From assembly GCA_950295325.1 (NCBI GenBank), contig OX485803.1:40069554-40133553 (forward strand): a DNA stretch of 64,000 bases, given 5' to 3'. The notes beneath the pieces were generated by a model, which was given only the letters and a program-made list of their open reading frames with translations, ran no database searches and had not been told where the DNA came from. Below are positions 55,172-64,000 of this stretch, in pieces (the stretch's first letter is position 1; every line of letters begins with the position of its first letter). The DNA comes from Polytrichum commune (taxonomy: Eukaryota; Streptophyta; Polytrichopsida; Polytrichales; Polytrichaceae). The position numbers and the translations under genes were made by a program.

Positions 55172-57950
55172 TAGTGAATTTTGTAGAATTCAAAGTTCTT
55201 CATTTCATGTTGCCAAGCATCAAGAAGTTGTCTACAACCTAAAATGTTTAAATTCGTTGTCTCTTGCATGGGATAGACAAGGACGATTGTCATTGAGTAC
55301 AACTTTCATAGCATTGCTAAACTTGACCTACCACTTTCAATAGCCATGAGAATTATACGGCCAAGGGTGGGGAATAAAGATGTTGTGATTCTCAAAAAAA
55401 CGATGGACTAAGTTTGAGTGCCGCGGCAAGGTTCCTATGGACCACGGCATCTTTTCATTATTTAGAGAGGTTGAAGAACACGAGGCTCAACAACGTTATG
55501 TTGTGTGGGCTTTGTTTATCACTTCTTCACGTTCAAAATTCAATGCAATTTTCCACCCTCCCATCACCTACCCATTATTAGTACTCGACTTGGAGAATAT
55601 CATCTACAAAATTACTATTCCATCCAAAACCAAAAAAAATACCGACAATTTGAATTTGTTGTTTGTTGTTATGCCACTTAAGCATTATCGGGTTGATGGG
55701 ATAGATATTGAGTAGCGCACTTCCAACTATACATGCAAAAAGATGTTTCCGTGTTGCTTAATGTTCGAGTTGGTCTAGCTGTATACATAATCCCAAAACG
55801 TTGAGCATTTCAAGAAGTAGGGCCCTTGTATTGTGTCCTTTCAAAAAAAAGAACACCTTGAATGGGTGTGGACATGCCCACATGCACCTACCCCACCCCC
55901 CGCAAGGGAGAGCCTGTAGGTTTCCATATGGTTGGGTTGAGTATATCTAGATTACATGGATTACTCATGTCATGATTGGGTGGCCCACATTGGCAGGGTG
56001 TGGTGAAAACATCATCTATTGTTATGAAGGTCGCCCATCCGAACACTATTCCGACCAAATGATTTTTAACGATTGTGGAGTTCCCATGAGATCTAGGTTA
56101 AGTCGTAGGGTTCAAGCTACCCTTGTCTGCATGCATTTGTTGGAAAAAACTTTTGGATCAACTCACATCTTGTCTCGTCCAGGTAGTAACTACAAATCAC
56201 AACCTCAAGATTTAATAATGGAGTAAAGACACAAAACTTGTAAGAGTCCAAAGTGAATATTTATTCACCTTTAACACTTTGTTTCCTCTTATGTGAGGTG
56301 GTGGTTTATTACACCCTCTCAACAAGAGATGACCCCCTGGGGTCATTGGGACCAATGACGGTGAAACGATCACATAGGCCCATCTAAGTTGTGTTCACAA
56401 TCTAAACCTAAAACGGTTGCTTGGTGCGCATAGTCGAATCTCATGGCAACCCATTTTTTTTAGTCTATTCTTATAGAACTTGCCTTGCCATATGCTACTC
56501 AAATATAAATGTCCGATTAATCTAAGAAGAATAACCACATCACAACATGGTATTAGTGGCCATCTATTGAGCAAAACAAGGCTATTCAAACCTTGACTCA
56601 ACCCTATTGAGGTTGGCAAGTGATCCTTCCCAGAGAGAGAGAGAGAGAGAGAGAGAAAAAAAAAACTTCTAGAGTTGGTGTGAATGAGGGTTGCTTCACT
56701 TCCTCAATGTATTATCATGGCAATTTTGATGTTTACTATGTTATTTGAGACCTCTTAAAAAATCATTTTTCTAAACAGTAAGTGGAAAATATATTGGATA
56801 AAAATAAATAAATAATGGTTTATTTAAACTGGTATCGGACCACGATATACTGCCATCCAATAATTGTACTAACCCATGCAAGAACACACTACAATGTTTA
56901 TGGTAAATAGTGTAAGCCACACTAAAACATGAAGGTACTGATTGTGGATGCACACTATATTCCAACCCAATATATGATATTGGAGGTCTACGCCATAGGT
57001 TACAATGTTTCTATTGGTTGAAAACTAGTGTGCATCAAAGTGAGCTCCAATTCATATCCGTCCTATTTGTGTGGTTTTGAATCTAAGATTCAAAATTATG
57101 ATTCATTTTCAGAGTACAAATTTCAACAAAATTGAAGATTGCCACTTTCCAAATTTTTTTTGTTAAATGTTACTTATTATAAAATATAATTTCCACAACC
57201 TTTGACCAATACTTTACAATATAACATAGTTTCCATTGAGGCTGCATGGGCAGGATGGGCATGTGGAGATATTGATGCAAACACAAATCCTCGAGCATAA
57301 TATATCACTATATTTTAAAGTGCAACGGTGTATATAATGGACCGTACTGAGGTACATGATAGGTGTTGTTTGGTTCATTTTTCATGTTTTGCAACCTCTA
57401 CCGATTAGGTTTACACAACAAATTTTTATGTTGCATTAGCAAATATGTGATGAAAGATCTACAAAAAATTGATTGACATCCATACCTCTCATATTAATCA
57501 TGATTATCTAAAGTGCATGTGTTGTTAACTCCTTAACTAAATACATACATAACAGAAGTCAACGATTGAGTTGTGTTCATGGGCCCAACAATAATTTCGA
57601 GAATAAAAACTCTAGATGTCGCAATCTCATTGCTTTATACTAAATATGTAGTAAGGGTAGCTAAACACAACTCATCAGCTGAGTAATATTATGCGTGTCC
57701 TTCCAATTTTGAATAGATTATAAAACTTGAAGGCTTAGTCCAATCTCTTTTAAATATGTGTCTCTTTATGGTGTATGCTCTTGCCTAATCACACATCAAT
57801 CAAATACAAACATCCGATCAAGAAAAGCAACCAATTAGCGTTTGCACACGACATAGGGCATTGATGGGTTAAAGTCACACTATGTTAAGTTTCCCCACAT
57901 TATTTACCATAAATAAATAGTGTACTTATTATTTTAAAATGCCAGACAAA
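55172..57950. other. Intergenic, includes a SINE-like repeat
   Basis: 55940-56130 matches the repeat at 43895-44150 and contains the B-box-like GTAGGGTTCAAGCTACCC. A GA microsatellite lies at 56633-56655. At 55437-55690 a frame encodes MDHGIFSLFREVEEHEAQQR but resembles no family I know. No gene is called. Confidence 0.45.
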
Positions 57951-58411
57951 GTCTAGTATCCAACTTCAAAACCCCCAAGCTTGGAGCTGGCGACCAGATG
58001 CTGCCCGTCAGTGAAATCCTCAGTCGGGCAGTTTGAAGCGTGCCCGCCAGCCCCATTGCCCGACGCGACCAAATCTCCGCCTTGGCGTTTCGAGTGTTCC
58101 GTCGGCGTCCGTCGGCGTCCGTCGGCGTCCGTCCCCGCCCGACGTCCCTTCTTGCATGTGCAAGGAAAGTTCACGTGCGTCCGCCATAGCCAGCCAGCCA
58201 AGCTAACAAGTTAAGGCGAGCTCAGTCCAACGCCTCAGGGCTTGGTCTACGGCACCTCGGCCTCCGTAGCATCCCAAATTGTGGTTCACCAACTCCAAAA
58301 TCGAAAGCCATCGTCACAAGAGTCGGAGGCCATGCAGCTTTGACTCATCATTCCAAACTTCATCGCCATCCTGATTCGAATCGATTTGTGAGTGCTGTTT
58401 ACTCTAGGGCA

Positions 58412-58450
<39 letters not shown>

Positions 58451-58478
58451 CAACAGACTCATTTCAGCTGCCTTGTAG
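57951..58478 (+). promoter_or_regulatory. Probable TRAPPC11 promoter and first (non-coding) exon
   Basis: A GC-rich stretch at 57970-58260 has the decamer GTCGGCGTCC three times at 58101-58130. It is followed by a (CT)n tract at 58417-58448, common in plant 5' UTRs, and a strong donor TTGTAG|GTAAGT with the intron starting at 58479. The transcription start itself is not determined. Confidence 0.5.
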
Positions 58479-59186
58479 GTAAGTTTTTGCTTCACGTGGA
58501 GCTGCTTGCATTTTGTGTTTCTAGGGTTTGAGAATGCGAGCTCAGGGGATTGCAGTTTGTGTGGGATCGCTTTCCTGAAGTACATGGATTAAGGGCCGGG
58601 ATCATTGTGTGCCTCCATTATCATTTTTGTTTGTTTCCCGTTCGTATGCTTCCAGGATCCCGAACACGTTCCTTTACATCTTGGATTTAATTTTTTTTCT
58701 CTATTTAATATAATTATGTGGCATTGGCTAACCCTAGAGCGTAACGAAGACTGAACCTTGTAACTCAATTTAAACTCAGGGAGTCTTACCCTATAGGTTT
58801 TGGAGCTCCGATCCGACTGTGTGGTTACGTTGTCTTTAATAATTTGAATGCAGCAGGTGAATGCAGTATGTATGGAAAGCTTTGAAACATTGCTTATAAG
58901 CACCTAGTGTTCTCAGCGTGTATATCTTGGATACAGAAACTGGGAGCAGAATGAATTTAGTACAGAATAAATGAGTCTCGACAAGGGTAGATAGGTGCAT
59001 GTTGGAATGAACATCAACATTGGTATTATTTGGCAATGGGTTGTAAACTGCGCTCTGTAGCTATGTGACGCAGCGAGCACGACTCAGAGTACCTTATGAA
59101 CTCGCATCGGACTTCAGCTGTATTACATTCAATTTTTAGAACTTCATTTTGGGGGTTTTTTGTACTGATGAAAGATGTGATATCAG
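58479..59186 (+). other. Probable 5' UTR intron of TRAPPC11
   Basis: GTAAGT donor at 58479 and GATATCAG acceptor ending at 59186, 22 bases before the start codon. T-rich, with no coding. Confidence 0.55.
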
Positions 59187-59208
59187 GAGGAATTGAAAAT
59201 TTTTAATC

Positions 59209-62200
59209 ATGGAAGAGTATCCAGAGGAGCTTCGTACGCCTCCTGTGCCCCTGGTTGCTCTGGTAGGATCCCCAGACCTCCATGCGGCCATTTCTTTGTA
59301 TCTACATCGAGAACAGCCCCCTCTCAATACACTTGCTTTGCCCGACTTTGCAAAGGTGCCCATGATTGGTGGAAAGGAAAGAAAACCTGTGGATGCGCGC
59401 ATGCCACCACCTTTGGGCATTCTGAAAGCTGACTGGCTTACAAAGCATCGGACTCGAATGCCAGCTGTTCTTGCGGTGCTTTTTGATCGAGAGCAGGTTT
59501 ATGGTGACCCAATGCAATGGATGCAAGTGTGCACTCACCTTGACAACATGAAGTGAGTGCCTCTTATGATATCTCTATGTTGGATTATTTAACGCACTTT
59601 GTGCCCTCCTTGCTCTATATTGTGCTGCTTCTTTTTCTAATCTGTAAATTGTGGCTGCTTTATGCTTGACTATTGATGTCATTAATAGCCATGAACAGAA
59701 TTGAGGCAACCTTAACAATGCATTGTGAGGCACCTGCTATATCTTCAGTAAGCATGTTCTCCAGAATTGAGACCTAGGTGTTTGTTTTGGACTATAAGGT
59801 TCTAAATAATGGAGGGGATATGTCTGATTTGGGTATGAATAGGGCGGTAATTCGAGGCAGGAACATAAAGCTCGTTGTGGCAATCGTGCAGCCTAGTACT
59901 CAAGGTTAGCATATTCAATCTTATCCTATAATCATGTATTGTTTTTGGCAAGGGCAATTAGCATGCCATATGGGAGTATTGTAGATAAAGTGGAGGGAGG
60001 TCTGGGTGGGCAGTCAAACAAGCACATATTTGGTTAAGTTTTGACTTTGTAGGTGGGTAAGTTGAACACTTCAATTATAGATTGTTCTTCAGGTTGGACA
60101 GCATTTTCTTACTGAATTGAATGGAGGGATTAAAGTTATCAAATAATGGATGTCAACTAACTAATTGGACGCTATGCAAACAACTTTATGTGGCTTGCTA
60201 ATGAGCACCTTTCTTGGGATTTTGTGTCAGCATGTGGCTTCAGAACTACATATTGCTGCATAACTCCAATTATATCATCTAGTCAGACAAGGCAAAGGGT
60301 TCATTATTTGTCAATTAGTGGAGTCTTCAAGACTAACATGGGAGAGTGACATGCACTTTTATTTGTAATTCCTTAGCACGAGTGAAGAATCAAGTCTCTA
60401 GTTGGATTGCCGTGTAGTCCATTTTAGGATTTAGGTCAAGAACATTTTTGTTTGCAGGTGAAGTAAATGAGGAAAGGTTAACATCGCTGAGGAAGCGTGC
60501 AGAGGTGGATTCCAAGTGCTGTATTGTGTTTGTCACCCATGAGCCAAGTGAGCTGAGACGATCAATGGCCAGGTTAGATTGTCCATCTTGGACCTAGATT
60601 TTCCTTCCATCTTCATAGTTTTTTTTAGACTGTGAGGTCAGTATAATGATGCATAAAGGAGTTGTGTTTATTATTGTTGAGGGTTACCTGCTGTATTGTT
60701 CAGAACTTTAGACCAAGAAACTGGAGGAGTAATATTACTGGAAGTAAACCTTGATGGAGTTATGGCATTGGGCTTGGTGGGTCTGCAGATTAGGAAGCAT
60801 TTTGGGAGAACTTGCAAAAAATTTCTACATAGAAGAAGGTCGTAGGGTGAAATCACGCATTGAAAAAAGAACATACAGCTCATTGGAGCTTAGTGTGCGG
60901 TACAACTTCAAGGTATGCTTTCTCCCCATATTCCTTGGAAAATTTATTTTGTTGCTGATATCCATGTTCATTTACTGAAGCCATTCTTAAAGTTGAAAAA
61001 GATTTTCACATTGAAATGTAGAGTAATGTGAAACTTCATGGCATTTGAACAGGTGGCAGTTTATGCGGAATTTCGGAGGGACTGGGTGGTGGCACTCAAA
61101 TCATATGAAACTGCTTACTCACTGCTGCAGGAGGTGCTTGGCCTCTCTGTTGTCCATATAAGGTTAAGCTTCCTTGGTTTGTCAATCTGTGAAGGCAGTC
61201 CATAAAGCAGAAAGAATCCAAGTAGAAAAGTGCAATGTGTCTAGCATTACTATTCCGGGGCTACATTTTAAAAGTGGTAGTGCAGTCATGTTAATGGAAA
61301 TGTTCACGGAAGCTTGCCTTGTTAACACCTTTTGTGAAGAGACAAGGAAACAGACAGGAGTAGACATGCAACTAATGTATTTTCCAACTCATGTCTTCCT
61401 CTGTAGGTTATAACAAATACTTCTATGGGATTACAGCCTGTGCAACGGGTGGTGGAGATGAAAGCTGTAGCTGAACAGCTGCATTTCAAAATCTCTACTT
61501 TACTCCTTCATAGTGGTAAAGAGACCGAGGCAGTGAGGTGGTTTCGAGAGCATGCATCATGGTATAAGCAAATGCTTGGACCACTTGAGGGGGCCTTCTT
61601 GCATTGGGCTTGGGTTAGCAAGCAATTTCAGGTTTTTGCTGAGCTACTGCACACCAGTTTGGCAACAGCCTCACAAGCACCCAGTCCAAGTGCTACTTTG
61701 CAACCTGCTGTTTCTGACCGGGAGTTACAACCAGCCTACTACTACCATGTGAGCAGTGTGCTTAATATCAAGCTTGCTTATTGTCACTGTTATGTGTGTT
61801 AGAGTTATGGTAGACATTTGCAGTTTCTTCTCACCCTTACAGCTTAACCATTTATTTTTGTATGGGAGTTTCCTCTATGTTGTACAGGCCAGCATGTATT
61901 GATTCAGTGAAATGCATGTTGGGTGCATGTTGCAGATAGCTGCAGTTTATATGGTACAAAGAAGACGGGCCTTTGAAGCAGCTCTGGTGGCCTTTGAAGC
62001 CTTTGAGGAAACGGATGTAGTTGATGTACTGGCAGGACCACGTGACGAAGTTGGTCCTCCGGTCTATGTTGGGCAGGCTCCAAGGTTACTGAAGCGTGGA
62101 AATGATAATCACGTTCAAAGGTTACTGAATTTCCTCCTTTAACCCTAGAATGCACAGATATAGCAGTCGATGTGATTGTGGAACTCTTTCTTGTGGAGGC

Positions 62201-64000
62201 ATATTGGCACTACTTACATATGCCAGTTTTCTTGGGATGGGTTGCAGTCCTACAGAGACAGAGTATATGCGACACTCTATTTTATTGGAGAAGAATTTCC
62301 GCCATGCATTGGTGGCCATTGACTTATTATCCAAAGCTCGAGATCAGTTCAAGTTGATGGAGGCAGGACGTACCATTACCTTACTTGGGAGTGAAATGGG
62401 GCGTGAATATTTTGCTGCCAAGGATTACACCAGTGCCATCCAGATGTTGAGCTCTGTGGCTGCCACGTACCGCCAAGAGGGTTGGGTAGCATTACTGGGT
62501 TCTTCACTCACTTACTTACGAGAGTGTGCACGCTGTTTGGGGCTTACAAAGGATTTTATAGAATATGGGCTAGAGCTTATTGCGTTGCCTATACCAGTCA
62601 CTATATTCCATGGCTATGTTTCTGGGTCGGAAGTTAGTCCCTTTGGGCAGCAGGAAAGAACTCAGATCCATGAAGAGCTTATGAATTACTTGTGTGGAGT
62701 AGGAGAGATTCCTTCACAGGATGGTGAATCAGGAATGACACTAACATCTGCTCAGCCAATAGGCCTTGAGGTAGACCTTGTGAGTCCACTTCGTGCTGTC
62801 CTGTCTGTTTGTGCGGCATTCCATGAACAGACAGTGAAACCTGGAAAAGTGACAAGTCTAACCCTGTGCTTTCTCACTCATCTTCATTTACCCGTTACAT
62901 TTCAAGAAGTTGAGGTTCTGTTTAACCAATCTTCATGCAACTTCACAATTCAGCATAGGAAGATGGTTGTTGAGGAAGAGCTAGCAGAGAGTTCTGCTCC
63001 TGGAGAAGGCGAAAGTGGTCCTTTTGATCTTATGGTGCAGCCTAGGACATGGAAGAGAATGACACTGGCAGTCACTGCAGGTATGTCTATGTCCATTTGA
63101 GTTCTATTAGAGCACTTTATTAGGTAATGGGTGTGTATGGAAGACTAGGTTCAGGTAATAAGAATGATTAATTGGTGTAGAGTGTATCATCTTCAGGGTA
63201 TTATAGTTACACTCTGAAAGTTGATTTGCAGAAGTCTTGTGTGAATATTTCAGCTTCAAGGTGTTTATTAACTAGTTCTGGACTGCTCAGAGGAAAGTGG
63301 AAAATTGGAATGCCTGGAAGTTGTGGCTCGGTTGGGCCCAGATGCAACCATCCGCTGTCAAGTGGAGAGCCCTGGTACACGAGAGGAGATTCCTTTTTGG
63401 AAATATGATCTAGGTCTGGACGCACCACCATTAGCTGATCCCATTTTGGCTAACTATGGGCAGAAGGTCATTCAGGTCAGCTTTCTTACCTCTACCTTAC
63501 TCGTACCTGTAAAGTGACTAGTAATTAGAGTATTCTACTATACTAGTTTTTGGGTCTGCATGTAGACATTTTACAACCTTTTCGGTGCTAACACATGCTT
63601 TCTTGGAATGATTATTTTTGCCACAGGTTGAAGAGCCTGAGGCACTTGTAGAGCTTTCGCTTGAGGCACCAGTCCCAGGACTTGTCGGGGAAGCTTTTCC
63701 AGTGTATATTACTATCCATTCAACAGGGCACTCCATTCAAGCAGGAGATTTGGAGGTTTACTTTTCCCCTTCTGGAATTACAGAAGGGAACTCATCTTCA
63801 GCCTCCCCTAGCACATTAACTAGCCCTGCTCAAGCAGAGCTATTGATATGTGGGGATGGTTCAGAGGGCAAAGATGACTTTGTGAAATTCACAGGTCTGG
63901 TGGAAGTCCCAGCAATAAATATTGGAGATAGCTGGTCTACGGTTATTTATGTTCGATGGTTGGAGCCGAAGCAAGTCACTTTGATGACCACTTTTGTTTA
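59209..64000 (+). CDS. TRAPPC11: Trafficking protein particle complex subunit 11 (TRAPPC11), partial: 3' end outside window
   Basis: Exons joined in frame: 59209-59552, 59843-59904, 60458-60572, 60789-60912, 61053-61133, 61407-61748, 61936-62120, 62248-63080, 63291-63475 and 63627 onward, giving about 880 codons of a protein usually near 1,180. The N-terminal part reads MEEYPEELRTPPVPLVALVG and AVIRGRNIKLVVAIVQPSTQ. The foie-gras domain spans roughly exons 4-8, with LELSVRYNFK-VAVYAEFRRD, VAEQLHFKISTLLLHSGKET and KNFRHALVAIDLLSKARDQF. The beta-sheet-rich C-terminal region starts near KVTSLTLCFLTHLHLPVTFQ. TRAPPC11 is a TRAPP III tethering subunit at the ER-Golgi / trans-Golgi interface. All junctions are GT-AG; the weakest is the exon 5 donor (GAG|GTGCTT at 61134), chosen because it keeps phase. 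An in-frame alternative 29 bases on would lead to a stop. No disabling change is seen, so the gene looks functional. Confidence 0.93.

Noticed and set aside
58286-58585. Minus-strand frame with RERERERERER
   Set aside because: Translation of the CT-repeat in the TRAPPC11 leader.

Overview
The window is nuclear DNA from a land plant, and most of it is transposon-rich intergenic DNA. The evidence is the set of spliced plant genes: an early light-induced protein (ELIP), a WVD2-LIKE TPX2-domain protein, a DUF569 protein and TRAPPC11 with GT-AG introns. Plant-type nuclear tRNA-Glu and tRNA-Phe, a Stowaway MITE, tRNA-derived SINEs, and CACTA and pogo remnants agree with this. The ELIP resembles those of seed-free plants, but the species cannot be fixed from the sequence. 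Only four protein genes look functional in 64 kb, and TRAPPC11 runs off the right edge. No LTR-retrotransposon gag-pol coding was recognised; what can be identified is mostly DNA transposons and SINEs.

Left part (1-21000): AT-rich, gene-free and full of repeats. It holds three different MITE families with 8-bp target-site duplications (hAT-like), a TA-flanked MITE family, a 183-bp tandem triplication, a complete but decayed CACTA element (10751-13358, TSD CAA) whose DUF4216 gene is broken by a nested MITE, a long fold-back hairpin (15302-15507), and a dead pogo-like element (16738-18144).

Middle (21000-34500): the ELIP gene lies at 22038-23074 behind a GC-rich upstream triplication. It is followed by a fragment of a SET-domain (Rubisco LSMT-like) pseudogene, an array of short inverted repeats whose stems change while the loop stays similar (27405-27915), a tight tRNA-Glu/tRNA-Phe pair with a decayed duplicate upstream, and an FCP1-like phosphatase pseudogene split by a MITE.

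Right part (34500-64000): a minus-strand WVD2-LIKE gene (34523-36517), a minus-strand DUF569 gene (coding 43061-44738, 5' UTR to about 46.3 kb), SINE copies with clean target-site duplications, a Stowaway MITE (52045-52332), and plus-strand TRAPPC11 (from 59209; ten exons visible, about 880 codons). The genes share no operon-like or pathway relationship; they are separate plant transcription units: chloroplast photoprotection, microtubule organisation, an actin-cross-linking-like fold, and TRAPP vesicle tethering.
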